Assembly (NCBI GenBank): GCA_965223045.1
Contig: CBDCVN010000013.1
Coordinates: 1,984,001 to 2,048,000 of the forward strand
Length of the DNA stretch: 64,000 nucleotides
Direction: 5' to 3'
From: CBDCVN01 sp965223045
GTDB taxonomy: Bacteria; Deinococcota; Deinococci; Deinococcales; Trueperaceae
Under the pieces are notes generated by a model. It had not been told where the DNA came from and searched no databases. It saw only the letters and a program-made list of their open reading frames with translations. Shown piece after piece: positions 43,812 through 53,881 of this stretch. Position numbers and translations under genes: made by a program. The stretch's first letter is position 1, and every line of letters starts with the position of its first letter.

Positions 43812-45757
43812 GCTCCTAGTCTATTCTCCAGAATTCTACGTGCCTGCTGCCCAGGTAAATTTGACCGCTCAAAACGTCTTCGGAGAGGCGTTGCAAGTGT
43901 GTCATGAGCTAGGCGTGTGATATTCCCCTTGTTTACCTCTGTACTATCGCTAACTACTTCACTTAGAAGATTAAGAGCTTGAGCATTGGCAATAAGTGTA
44001 TCAATTACCTTTTTGTTATGATGGCTGTAGTATTCATAAATTTCCTGACGTGTTCTTTGAGCTGATTCATCATTATCCTTTATATGAAAAACTAGAAGAT
44101 CTAAGGCGAAACCTGACTCCACCATATCTTTATGTTTAAAAGATAATTCCTTAAGTCTTCTTTCTAGAAAACTATCTAAACCAAGGTAACCCTCCTTGGC
44201 ACTTTCATATAGAGCATTATTGAATCTTGGTTTATAAGCGTTTTTTGCTTTTGCTCTTTTATACATTTCTGTTAGCAAAATTTGTAGGATAGGAGCAGTA
44301 GGTGAGTCCTTATCAAGTAAAGTGTGGGCTACTGTTGTCGGTAGATTTTTGAGGTTCTCATCATGGTTCTCTTTTCCTTCTTCAGCAAAAATTAGTGAGT
44401 ATCTAGTTACTCCATTTTTATCTTTTAACTTAGTGGCACCAGTAACAACTTCTTCAATACCTCTTTTATCCAACGGTTTTAGGAATAAGCTATCATCATA
44501 GGTTAATTTTGCTTCTTTAAGTATATTTTGTAGGTCAGGCAACCATTCCTTGCGAAGGCTGAGTAAGATTTTCCCCTGAGGCTGCTCATTACCCTCAAAA
44601 ATACTGGTTAAGATATCAACAAATTCCCTCAATTCCTTATCACCAAGGTTCGTATCACTACTATAGTTTGTATAAATAACTTCAAGCTGATCGAAAACAA
44701 TAAATAAAGGTTTAACTAATCCTTCTTCTAAGCTTTTCTTTTCATGGGTTAACCAAGCTTCTTTAAATGAGTTTCCATAAGGTCTTAGACAATGTATAAG
44801 CATGTCCTTTAAAGAACTAAACTCATCTCTGCGACGGTAATAGGTGTTATAGTCCTGCTCGAGTCTTGGTAAAACCCCAGCCCTAAGCATAGAAGACTTA
44901 CCTACTCCAGATTGTCCATGGAACAAAATGATTTTAGGAGTAAGTTTGCTTTGAACTCGCCTAATGAGTTTAGAGATATCACAGCTCCTGCCAAAAAAGA
45001 CTCGAGCCTCATTACGGGTAAAAGGTCTTAAACCCACAAAAGGATCTTGTGGGAAGTTTATGTTTTGGGGTAAGGGAGCTATTCCAAAAAGACAATCCTC
45101 AATTGCATCGGTCAGTTTCCAATTGATGGCGTCACCCTTTTGGGGGTGCAAGCCCCATGCCCAGTCCTGTTTTGGTTTATCAATATCCAGAGTTCTAAAA
45201 TCATTATTAAGAACACGGTAAGTTTCCCCTATAACTGCTTCAACCTTCTCATGTGCTTTTTGGAAGGCTTCTTTTAAGGAAGTGCTTCCTTGCTGGTTGG
45301 TGAGGCTTTTATAGAAATGAAGTGCGAATTGTAAAGCTTTACCATCTTTTATAGGCTGAGAGGTGGCGATTAAAGCTGGTACACCTGCCTTAGCAAAGGT
45401 TGATACTTGGGCCTCGTTGCTACAACCGTTTAGGAAAAGTAATTGGATACTATGCTGGTGCTCGAGAAACTTAGCAAGCTTGTCAGCATATACTGTACCA
45501 CCATCAAGTTGCCAAATATTGCTGTTAGAATGTCCAGCAAAGTGTAAAATAGCAATGCGATTCTCATACTCTTCAAGAATATCAAGTAAGGAACTCACGT
45601 CATCAAAACCTCGATTAATAATCTCAAGGGCTCCAAATTTTTCAAAAGTTTCAACAATAGCATCAATTTCTTTTAAGATTCCTTTTAAGAAACCCTTTGT
45701 ACCATCATCAAAATCATTGCCTGTAACAAGTACAATGACAGGTTTCTGATCATCCAT
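43778..45757 (-). CDS. CHAT-STAND-WD40 gene #2, 5' part (CHAT protease + STAND NTPase)
   Basis: 659 aa with AGGAG upstream. CHAT domain 1-180: His in ILHFAGHSNSNIW, Cys in LLFLNGCSNEAQ. nSTAND1-type NTPase about 235-620: VFFGRSCDISKLI, Walker A GQSGVGKSS, Walker B LFIVFDQLEVIYT, later RLAHDTLATPLRRRFERSNLPG. It ends prematurely (AWTEWEKRVNI) inside an A6 run, 33 nt after the 3' part opens in the -1 frame; one added A would fuse them into about 1080 aa. Whether this is mutation, slippage or sequence error cannot be told here. Confidence 0.87.
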   Translation of the reverse strand: MDDQKPVIVLVTGNDFDDGTKGFLKGILKEIDAIVETFEKFGALEIINRGFDDVSSLLDILEEYENRIAILHFAGHSNSNIWQLDGGTVYADKLAKFLEHQHSIQLLFLNGCSNEAQVSTFAKAGVPALIATSQPIKDGKALQFALHFYKSLTNQQGSTSLKEAFQKAHEKVEAVIGETYRVLNNDFRTLDIDKPKQDWAWGLHPQKGDAINWKLTDAIEDCLFGIAPLPQNINFPQDPFVGLRPFTRNEARVFFGRSCDISKLIRRVQSKLTPKIILFHGQSGVGKSSMLRAGVLPRLEQDYNTYYRRRDEFSSLKDMLIHCLRPYGNSFKEAWLTHEKKSLEEGLVKPLFIVFDQLEVIYTNYSSDTNLGDKELREFVDILTSIFEGNEQPQGKILLSLRKEWLPDLQNILKEAKLTYDDSLFLKPLDKRGIEEVVTGATKLKDKNGVTRYSLIFAEEGKENHDENLKNLPTTVAHTLLDKDSPTAPILQILLTEMYKRAKAKNAYKPRFNNALYESAKEGYLGLDSFLERRLKELSFKHKDMVESGFALDLLVFHIKDNDESAQRTRQEIYEYYSHHNKKVIDTLIANAQALNLLSEVVSDSTEVNKGNITRLAHDTLATPLRRRFERSNLPGQQARRILENRLGAWTEWEKRVNI

Positions 45758-46009
45758 AATTTAGCTAAGCTCCTTTCTTTACTACCTTCATTTGTCCAAA
45801 GTGTAATTTACCTGATTTTGAGGATTCTCCTAATTTTTCCTAGAATCTTCATTATGGTCTAGCATTGTTAAATCACGACCCATAATTATTATCATATAAA
45901 TCAAAGTTCAGATATTCTGATTATTCTCGCTCCTTAGCTTTGGAATGCATCCCCCCAAATGCTCTGCTTTGTTTACAAGTTTTACGTAATACAAAGCATT
46001 GCAGATAGG

Positions 46010-46034
46010 AATTCCCAAGCAGGGCTTGGGAATT
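46010..46034 (-). terminator. Strong hairpin at the 3' end of the caspase gene
   Basis: Perfect 11-bp stem AATTCCCAAGC/GCTTGGGAATT with a 3-nt loop, 14 nt after the caspase-hydrolase stop. A T run follows only on the plus strand (46039-46050), so for the minus-strand transcript it may protect the 3' end more than terminate. It hints that the caspase gene and CHAT gene #2 are separate units. Confidence 0.5.
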
Positions 46035-46048
46035 AGTTAGTTAATTTT

Positions 46049-49000
46049 TTAGCCTTCTTTAGTTAAGGCCCCTTCTAAAGCCTCGAGCCCATCTCGAGCT
46101 GTAAAGTAATCCAAATGATGACAAGCAACATCTACAACCTCAGGACTAGGAGAGCGTTGGAGTGGTACATCCTTAATGCTCTCTACAGACACAGCAATAT
46201 CATTGGGCTTTTGGAAAAGTTTTTTGGTTAGTAGTTTAAACACAGCAGCTTGAAGACGATTTGCCCAACTTTGCACTAGCTTTTGTAAGGTATTGCCACT
46301 TGTTGTATAAGTTATTTTAGCTGTATCCCCAACAATTATGTGATAGGGAATGTTAGGATCTGGGCTCTCTTCTAGTTTAGCTAAAAACTCAGACTCTTTA
46401 TTCATTTGATCAAGAGAATTGTCGCTAGCATCTAGAAGCTTCATGAGCCCAGCCACAGCAATAGTTTTTACTGGTGAGCGTGTAAGGTTATTAAGAAAAA
46501 CTGCCAAGGTAGTATCGGCCCAGCCTTTTACTACTGCTGAAGCATTATTTTCGACATCTGACCAAGGTGAACCACCATTAGGGGTACCTAGCATAACTAG
46601 CTTTTCAACAATATCTTTACCATCTAACTTTTCAATAAACCAGCGTGAGATCAGTCCTCCCATAGAATGAGCCACTATTGTTAAAGACTTATCTGCACTC
46701 TTATTGCTATCAAGACCCACCTCAGCAAGTTTGCGCTTAAGTAATTTAGCATTTTCTTGAATAGTGGTATTGAGGTTTTCATAATCAAAAGTGAGGATGA
46801 GATCATATTTGTTAATTTGACCATTACTACTTGGATTTTGACCAAGCGCCTTTATTCTAATAAGGCTGCCCGCCATTGTTCTTGTATCACCAATAATACC
46901 ATGAATAAATACGACAATATTTTGCGCCTGAGCCACTTGTTGCTTGACATCTTCTGTATTGCGATTATATTTTTTGAGTTCATCAAGCTTATTAGCATTG
47001 GTTTTGAACTCTGGAATAGCCAAAAATGCAGTGTTTTTCTTAATATTTAGGGTTTCATAGGTCAATTTTTGGAACATGAGCCATACAGAACCTATAAGAT
47101 CTCTTTCATCACTTTTAGGAGCGGGTAAACGCTCTATGTGAATTTGGGTTTTGCCGTCATCCAAACGCTTAGCGTGACCAAGAGGCCAATACTCTTTAGT
47201 GTCTAAATCAAATGTGTAGGGCAAAATTTGCTCATACTCTGCCAGTGGTTGGTTAACTGTGATTATAAGGGGGTTTTCAGAGGTTACAGTAGTATGATTG
47301 CTATTTTCATCGCTACTGTCAACGTCTATCTTAAGTACATTTAAGCCAGAATCGCTACCACGACTAGCAGTAAAGACAAAAGGTTGGCTGACTTCAGCGT
47401 CTTGGGTAAGGATAGCAGGAGTTTGCATTCTGCTTGCACCCTCTAAATTTTCTTTCTCTAAACTACGGCTGAGTTGGTTATTACTTTCAAGACTAAGGCT
47501 AGCTTTAAGGCTAGGATGAGGTTCAATAGTAACTTGATCAAACACCTCTCTAGCTTCTGTACTTGATAGTTCTACTTGCTCTTGAGGTCTTACCACAGTA
47601 AGGGTGATACTTTTACTCATCCAATCGTTGTGTAGTTTAGGTTCAGCTTTTCTACCAATGGTTCGAGTGCTAGCATAGTCAAAATACTGATTAAGAGTTC
47701 CTTCAAAGGAAAGTCCTTCATCATCTGCGCTACCTCTTTCTCCTGCCTCTTTTGCTCTAATAGGTGGAGTCCATACTTCAAGCTCATCTTGCTCTAAAGC
47801 ACTAGCACCAAAGGGTTCAGTACTTATAATTAGCTTGATGATATCTTTAGTTTCTGTAATACCTTGTTCCCAAAGTTCATCATCAACACTTGCAGGTATA
47901 AAATCACCTTCATAAACAGGTATTATCTTGACCACAGCACCTGCCTTTTCTTCTTTCTTACCTATAGGATCAAGCCAAGCTCCATAAGACTGTAAGAGAT
48001 CGCTAGCACCAATATAAAAGCTGCCGTTGCCATTGAAATACAATAAAGAACAATAAAGAGGTTGGCGATAGTCCTCTACTAGCCTTAATTCTAATTTAAA
48101 CTTGGGTTGTTGCCACTCACCATTTTTTAGCTTTTCATAGACAAAAGGTGGAATCTCGTCACTGTCCATATATTCTTTATCTTCGTAAGTTACCACCATT
48201 TGTACAGCATTTTTAGGTATTTTACTTTCAGGATTACTTAAGTCTACTTTTTGTTGCCACCTAGCTATATGTTCAAGATTTCTAATAGCTTTACCTGCAT
48301 TAACATCTGTGTAGCCCCCTCCAATAGCCTTAAGTAGTGGTCTATCATCACTAGCTCGCATAACTAGATATTGATCATTTTTAGCAATAAGGCGAAATAG
48401 TGGATTATCTTCATCCTCTTTTACAAAAGTAGAAGCTTGTCCTTCACCATTTATATTAGCTAATAGCTCACGTGCTTTGTCTTGCCCTACTTGATCACCC
48501 TCAAAACGTACAGCTAAACGTGGTAAGGGTAATTTAGTAATTACTGCTTTATACTTAGCCTGTTCATCACTATCTGGCAATGTTATTTCAAGTCCACCTT
48601 CAGCAACAATTTGACTTTTGTCAGGTAAAACTTTTGTAACTCGAGCCACAGTTATTTTCTTAGTGAGGTCGTTTAAATCATCTGACTCGGTACTAGACGA
48701 GAAAATCGCTAAATGAGTAGTGTTGTCGCCTTCAGGAAGGGTAATTCCATGTACTGCTCCTGCATCAAGCCACCATTCCTCTTCCTCTTGGTAAATTACA
48801 TAGCCCTTGTGAGGAATGATTTCCCCACCTAAAAAATTCTCGTTTGGGTTGGCGTTAGCAATAGGCTCGAGCTGAGGAGTTTGAGCAGCTACTGTAGCTT
48901 CAACTCGCCGCCTTACCCGTGCCCACAGATCTCTATAGCTCATGCTTTCCTGTTGACCACTTAAAGTGGTGCGTAAATAGTGCGAAAATGTACCTCGAGT

Positions 49001-49678
49001 CTTACCATCAATAGAGATTTCTTTAGCTAATTCACTATCTCGACAAGCACTTAATAAAATGTGCTGCCCTTGGGGAAAGTCAAAAGAAGCAGGGTCAATA
49101 CCACGCTCCTTAAAATCTTCATAAAAACAGTATTCTTCAACAGGACGTTCATCAGGGTGAATTTCTGTTAAGCGTACCCCTTCTAAATTATCTAGGGGGT
49201 CACGTGTACCTGAACTTGAATGACAAGCATCTAGCACAATAGTAATATGCGGGTCTTTTTTGGCAAGACCATGAATAAGATAGCGCAGTTCTTTATCAGC
49301 CAAATCCCAACTTCCTTGGGTACGGCTGTCATGGCACACCAAAGTTTCATTGAGATGATCAGGCTCCATGTTCCAGAAAGCTTCAGAAGCAGGCTCTTGA
49401 GCACCATGGCCTGCATAGTAAAAAAGTGCCGTATCTCCTTTTTTTGCTTGACTTAGATGGTCTTTAAAACCCTCTATAATATTCTTACGAGTAGCCTCTT
49501 TGCTTAAAAGAAGTCTGATATTTTTCTTGTCAGTGCCATAGCGCTCTTGCAATACATCAGAGAAGTCTTGAACATCGTTCTCACAGCCATTTAAATCTCT
49601 TACACTACCAGCATAGTCATCAATGCCTACTAACAAAGCATAAATAGTTCCAGTATTTTCTTTTGTTTCATCACTCAT
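46049..49678 (-). CDS. Caspase (C14) protease fused to an alpha/beta-hydrolase lipase-like domain
   Basis: 1209 aa from ATG 49678, with AAGGAGG 6 nt upstream. Residues 8-290: caspase/metacaspase fold with His91 (ALFYYAGHGAQ) and Cys152 (IVLDACHSS). Residues 300-900: beta-rich central part of unknown type, including a stretch like the DUF4384 domain often found behind caspases (FYIGASDLLQSYGAW). Residues 925-1200: alpha/beta-hydrolase of PGAP1/DUF676 type with NIVVFIHGIIGDT, nucleophile Ser1005 (IVAHSMGGLISRW), LGTPNGGSPW and a late His (ACHHLDY). No signal peptide. A protease joined to a lipase suggests a lethal effector cleaved or switched on infection or stress; this is inference. Confidence 0.85.
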   Translation of the reverse strand: MSDETKENTGTIYALLVGIDDYAGSVRDLNGCENDVQDFSDVLQERYGTDKKNIRLLLSKEATRKNIIEGFKDHLSQAKKGDTALFYYAGHGAQEPASEAFWNMEPDHLNETLVCHDSRTQGSWDLADKELRYLIHGLAKKDPHITIVLDACHSSSGTRDPLDNLEGVRLTEIHPDERPVEEYCFYEDFKERGIDPASFDFPQGQHILLSACRDSELAKEISIDGKTRGTFSHYLRTTLSGQQESMSYRDLWARVRRRVEATVAAQTPQLEPIANANPNENFLGGEIIPHKGYVIYQEEEEWWLDAGAVHGITLPEGDNTTHLAIFSSSTESDDLNDLTKKITVARVTKVLPDKSQIVAEGGLEITLPDSDEQAKYKAVITKLPLPRLAVRFEGDQVGQDKARELLANINGEGQASTFVKEDEDNPLFRLIAKNDQYLVMRASDDRPLLKAIGGGYTDVNAGKAIRNLEHIARWQQKVDLSNPESKIPKNAVQMVVTYEDKEYMDSDEIPPFVYEKLKNGEWQQPKFKLELRLVEDYRQPLYCSLLYFNGNGSFYIGASDLLQSYGAWLDPIGKKEEKAGAVVKIIPVYEGDFIPASVDDELWEQGITETKDIIKLIISTEPFGASALEQDELEVWTPPIRAKEAGERGSADDEGLSFEGTLNQYFDYASTRTIGRKAEPKLHNDWMSKSITLTVVRPQEQVELSSTEAREVFDQVTIEPHPSLKASLSLESNNQLSRSLEKENLEGASRMQTPAILTQDAEVSQPFVFTASRGSDSGLNVLKIDVDSSDENSNHTTVTSENPLIITVNQPLAEYEQILPYTFDLDTKEYWPLGHAKRLDDGKTQIHIERLPAPKSDERDLIGSVWLMFQKLTYETLNIKKNTAFLAIPEFKTNANKLDELKKYNRNTEDVKQQVAQAQNIVVFIHGIIGDTRTMAGSLIRIKALGQNPSSNGQINKYDLILTFDYENLNTTIQENAKLLKRKLAEVGLDSNKSADKSLTIVAHSMGGLISRWFIEKLDGKDIVEKLVMLGTPNGGSPWSDVENNASAVVKGWADTTLAVFLNNLTRSPVKTIAVAGLMKLLDASDNSLDQMNKESEFLAKLEESPDPNIPYHIIVGDTAKITYTTSGNTLQKLVQSWANRLQAAVFKLLTKKLFQKPNDIAVSVESIKDVPLQRSPSPEVVDVACHHLDYFTARDGLEALEGALTKEG

Positions 49679-49946
49679 AAAGTACCTCCTTGTGTACCTA
49701 AATTTAGAGCTAAGCAAGATATATGCTTACCTAAAAACCTTCTTAAAACTACACTTACAACCAACACCCACCTACCCTTATCAAGCAAATCTGCTTGGGG
49801 GTATGGGAACCTTAAGACATCTAGGACAATCCTTAAAAGAAGATCATCATTAGTCTAGATTTAGACTATAACAAATATTGAGATGTTTGGCTAGTTTTGC
49901 TCGAGCCCTACTTATTACAATGCAGCATTGCTGAGAGTATTTATAT

Positions 49947-50783
49947 GTGTGTGTCAGGGGTACAATAGAAATCTTAAATCCTGGCCACTCAGAATTGCGT
50001 ACATTTTTAAAGCATTGGGTAGCACCTAAACACCCCGATATGGAACCGTCTATAATTACCATTATTGTAGGTGAATTGCCAACTACATTACCCATAGAAT
50101 TGACTTTATCGGACAGAATTACAGTTACTGGCAGCATAGTGCGTGAAGGTGAACGCAGTAGCACTGAAATCCTCCTCACCTCTAACAAATTAGCCTCAGA
50201 AGTAGTTAGTTCTCTACAGCAACAATTGACCAATCAGGGATTTCGTCAACCTCAAATGATTATGCCTCCTGAAGTTTTTCAATCTACACAAAGCTCGCAG
50301 AAATTTTTCTGCAGTGCCGATGACGAGATTAGTGCTAGTATTATAACTGCTGTAATAGAAAAAGGGCTAACTTTGGCACAGCTTTCGCTCTCAATGAACA
50401 TTGCTGACAGTCTTAACAGTCCATGCAATGAACTACCTCATATGGGTATGCGAAATCAGTTTTTGGAGTTGCTGCCTCAGTTAACAGCACCAGAGAATGC
50501 ATTTGTGCAAAATCGTGGTTCTAGCTCTAGTGGGGATGAAATAAACGTTGAGGCTCAGATCAAAAGTGAGTTAAGTGCAAGCGAATTGGCTATCCACTAC
50601 CACGAGCAGCTTGTGAACAATGGGTGGGAATTAGTTGGTGAAGAGCTGGCTACAAACATTACTTGGAGTGCATGGCATTTTACTGATGATCAAGATAAGA
50701 GTTGGGAGACCATTTTTTACATAGTGCGTAAATCTAATGTGAGTGATGACTATATTGCAACATTAAGTGCGAAACGGTCATGA
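49947..50783 (+). CDS. Unknown protein with an internally repeated domain
   Basis: 278 aa from GTG 49947; an in-frame TGA at 49932 rules out a longer N-terminus. No signal peptide or membrane helix. Two similar halves: about 40-100 (ELPTTLPIELTLSDRIT...LASEVVSSLQQQLTNQGF) and about 178-265 (LLPQLTAPENAF...ASELAIHYHEQLVNNGWEL), each a strand-rich part followed by a helix ending in 'L-x-NxGW/F'. Family not recognised; the pattern recalls periplasmic DUF-type proteins that bind in pairs. It stands tail-to-tail with purL and head-to-head with the caspase gene. Confidence 0.6.
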   Translation: MCVRGTIEILNPGHSELRTFLKHWVAPKHPDMEPSIITIIVGELPTTLPIELTLSDRITVTGSIVREGERSSTEILLTSNKLASEVVSSLQQQLTNQGFRQPQMIMPPEVFQSTQSSQKFFCSADDEISASIITAVIEKGLTLAQLSLSMNIADSLNSPCNELPHMGMRNQFLELLPQLTAPENAFVQNRGSSSSGDEINVEAQIKSELSASELAIHYHEQLVNNGWELVGEELATNITWSAWHFTDDQDKSWETIFYIVRKSNVSDDYIATLSAKRS

Positions 50784-50807
50784 AAGCAAAGATTTGAAAC
50801 CTTACTG

Positions 50808-53657
50808 TCAAGCTTTCTCCAACTCATCTATACTCGTAGAGATATCAGCACAACTAAAAACAGGTTCATTTGTTAGAGTGCCTATTTGAGCATAAACAGT
50901 GCCTTCTATTGCCTTTTCAAATGCAGGAACCTCTCTAACACCCACCTCTACCAACCAACGACTATTACTCTCACTAAATAAAGTAGTAATAGGGTGGGTT
51001 ATTTCTCCTGAGACTGGCACAACCCCAATATCAAGGCTCATTCCTAAGCCTCCTGCTAAAGACATTTCAGCAGCAGCGACTGCTATCCCCCCCTCACTAA
51101 TATCGTGACAACTACGCACTAAACCATTTTTAATAGCCCCATGGAGTTTTTGTGCCGTATGCAAAGCATTTCCCTCTAAGCTGGGTACATTATTATTGCC
51201 TACCCCAAAGTGTTTAATCAGCAAAGATCCTCCCAATTCATCTTTAGTTTGCCCCACTATATAAATATGATTCCCGGCCTCTTTAACATCCATAGTAACT
51301 GCTTTAGCTATATCAGGTACTATACCTATAGCAGAAATGAGCAGCGTGCCAGGAATGGCTTGCCTTTCACCATTGGCTGCTACATACTCATTGTTGAGAC
51401 TATCTTTACCAGAAATAAAAGGGGCATTGAATATTAGAGCCCCGTCATAACATCCTTGAGCTGCTTTAACTAGACTTCCTAGCCTATCAGGTAAGTTAGG
51501 ATTACCCCAGCAGAAATTATCTAGAAGGGAAATTGTGTCTGGGTCAGCCCCTACTGCCACAGAATTGCGAATGGCTTCATCTACAGCACTTAGAGCCATA
51601 TTATAAGGATTAATTTCACCGTATAAGGGGTTAATGCCGTTGCTAATAGATATTCCTTTTACACCTTTACTTCCCAGAGGTTTAATAACAGCACCATCAC
51701 TAGGCCCACTGTTGTTAATACCAGTAAAGGGTTTAATAACAGTTCCTCCTTGCACTTCGTGATCATAGGTACGTACTATAGCCTCTTTGCTAGCTACATT
51801 AGGGTCAGCTAGAAGTTTAAGCAGTACTTCAGTAGAATTAAGGCTTTGGTAGTCCTGGCTTAAGATTTTAGTTTTAGGAAGAAGCCACTCAGCTTTTAGT
51901 TTAAGCCTTGGGTGCCCTTCGTGCAAAAGCTTCATGGGCAAATCAACTACGGATTTGCCTTTATAGGTGACTTGCATTTGCCCTTTACCAGTCATTGTAC
52001 CTACATCATCCCAGTGGACACTGAACTTTTCACAAAGCTTCGCTAGCTGAGGGACATTTTCTGATTGGACAGCTAGCACCATCCTTTCTTGTGCCTCACT
52101 AAGCCAGATTTCCCAAGGTTGTAGGCCGCTATACTTAAGCCCTACTTTAGTAAGCTCCACTTCAGCACCCAAACTTTCAGCCATTTCCCCTATAGCCGAA
52201 GATAATCCTCCTGCTCCACAATCAGTTATAGCTGTGTAAAGTCCTAGATCCCTAGCAACCATAATAACTTCTAAAACATCTTTTTCAACTATTGGGTCGC
52301 CAATTTGTACAGCAGTGCTTGCAAAACTGGCCTCGCTAGTTTGGCTGTCTAAATCTAGCGAAGAAAAAGTGGCACCTCTTAAGCCATCTCTGCCTGTTTT
52401 GCCACCAAGAACTATTAATCTGTCACCTATTTGTGGTTTAGTTCTATGGCTATTTTTAGGAGCAAAGCCAACACAACCACAGTAAACTAAGGGATTAGCA
52501 ACATAACCTTCGTGATAAAGGACAGCACCATTCACAGTTGGTATGCCCATTTTATTGCCGTAATCTCCTATACCTGCTACTACCCCTGTTTGAATACGAC
52601 TTGGGTGCAGCGAGCCTTTGGGCAAAGATTCATTAGAAAGGTCTTGTGGGCCAAAACAAAGTACATCGGTTAGGGCTATTGGTTTAGCCGATACTCCTAT
52701 AACATCTCGAATGACACCGCCCACACCAGTATTAGCACCACCAAAAGGCTCTAAAGCTGAGGGGTGATTATGGGTTTCTACCTTAAAAGACATTACATTA
52801 TCTTCATCAAATTCTACTATGCCAGCGTTGTCTACAAAAACAGAAACCAGCCAATCTTTTTTACAAACTTCAGTTGCTGCTCGAATATAAGTGTTAAGCA
52901 GTCCATCAATAATTTTCTGATTCAAGATGTTACCCTCAGCATCTTTTTCTACAAAGTCAATTTCTGCCCTAAAAGTTTTATGGTAACAGTGTTCAGACCA
53001 AGTTTGGGCTACCATTTCTAGCTCAGCATCTGTTAAGGGGCGGTTTTGCTCTTTAGCAAAATCACGCAAAACTTGCATTTCACTTAAGCCCAGCGCCAAA
53101 CGGCGCTCCTGTGAAAGAGCTACTAACTCTTTATCATCTAAAAGTATTAAAGCAACTTGCCCTATTTGTCCTGTGCTAGACACATCAGTAATAAAACTAG
53201 GCTCTATAAAGCCTAACTTATAATGTTCAACAACTTCGTTGCATAGCAGGCTCTTTGCTAAGCAATCTAAAGCTTCTTCCTCTAGTTCACCATCAAGTTG
53301 GTAGCTATGTCCTGTAACTACAGCAACTTCAGGTAGCCCCAAACGCTTAGCAGCCTGTGAAAGTTCAAATGCTACCCTATCAGTAACACCAGGTAAAAAG
53401 CTTACTTCAATACTTAGTGGGGGAAAAGATGGCAAAGCATCCGACCAGTGCCAAGTTACTGTCTGTGTGATAGGGTCTTGTAAGACTTTAGTACACAGCT
53501 TTTCTATATGTGCATCTTGCAAACTTCGATGTCTTAGGAAAAAAAGCTGTGTTTGGGTAATTTGGGTGACGTTTTGGAAACCAGCTTGGTGGATTTGCTT
53601 TAGTAGGTTGTTTGAGTGCTCGAGCGACTTTAGGGCTATACGGGCAAATCTAGTCAT
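50808..53657 (-). CDS. purL: Phosphoribosylformylglycinamidine synthase, PurS-PurL fused type
   Basis: 949 aa from ATG 53657 (MTRFARIALKSLEHSNN) with AAGGA upstream. N-terminal PurS-like part about 1-150, linker with MVAQTWSEHCYHKTFRAEI (about 205-230), then the two AIR-synthase-like halves: VETHNHPSALEPFGGANTGVGG, RGATFSSLD, DCGAGGLSSAIGEMAE, ISGKDSLNNEY, SCHDISEGGIAVAAAEM. It makes FGAM from FGAR, ATP and ammonia in purine synthesis. The C-terminal glutaminase found in the roughly 1200-1300 aa forms is absent, so a separate PurQ is required. Confidence 0.93.
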   Translation of the reverse strand: MTRFARIALKSLEHSNNLLKQIHQAGFQNVTQITQTQLFFLRHRSLQDAHIEKLCTKVLQDPITQTVTWHWSDALPSFPPLSIEVSFLPGVTDRVAFELSQAAKRLGLPEVAVVTGHSYQLDGELEEEALDCLAKSLLCNEVVEHYKLGFIEPSFITDVSSTGQIGQVALILLDDKELVALSQERRLALGLSEMQVLRDFAKEQNRPLTDAELEMVAQTWSEHCYHKTFRAEIDFVEKDAEGNILNQKIIDGLLNTYIRAATEVCKKDWLVSVFVDNAGIVEFDEDNVMSFKVETHNHPSALEPFGGANTGVGGVIRDVIGVSAKPIALTDVLCFGPQDLSNESLPKGSLHPSRIQTGVVAGIGDYGNKMGIPTVNGAVLYHEGYVANPLVYCGCVGFAPKNSHRTKPQIGDRLIVLGGKTGRDGLRGATFSSLDLDSQTSEASFASTAVQIGDPIVEKDVLEVIMVARDLGLYTAITDCGAGGLSSAIGEMAESLGAEVELTKVGLKYSGLQPWEIWLSEAQERMVLAVQSENVPQLAKLCEKFSVHWDDVGTMTGKGQMQVTYKGKSVVDLPMKLLHEGHPRLKLKAEWLLPKTKILSQDYQSLNSTEVLLKLLADPNVASKEAIVRTYDHEVQGGTVIKPFTGINNSGPSDGAVIKPLGSKGVKGISISNGINPLYGEINPYNMALSAVDEAIRNSVAVGADPDTISLLDNFCWGNPNLPDRLGSLVKAAQGCYDGALIFNAPFISGKDSLNNEYVAANGERQAIPGTLLISAIGIVPDIAKAVTMDVKEAGNHIYIVGQTKDELGGSLLIKHFGVGNNNVPSLEGNALHTAQKLHGAIKNGLVRSCHDISEGGIAVAAAEMSLAGGLGMSLDIGVVPVSGEITHPITTLFSESNSRWLVEVGVREVPAFEKAIEGTVYAQIGTLTNEPVFSCADISTSIDELEKA

Positions 53658-53881
53658 AACTTCCTTAAGTATATACTGCTCACAGGCTAAAAATGGACAC
53701 AAGCTTTTAGTTACTCATTGCTATGGAGCCATGGACCGTTCGATGTGTTCAACGCTAACTTTGTGTCGTATTACACCACTATTGAATTAGTAACTGTTAA
53801 CATTTTAATATAGAACTTGATTTTAAGTTAGCCCTAGCCTTAGGACAGGACCTTATAGTCAACATTACTTAAGTATAGTTA

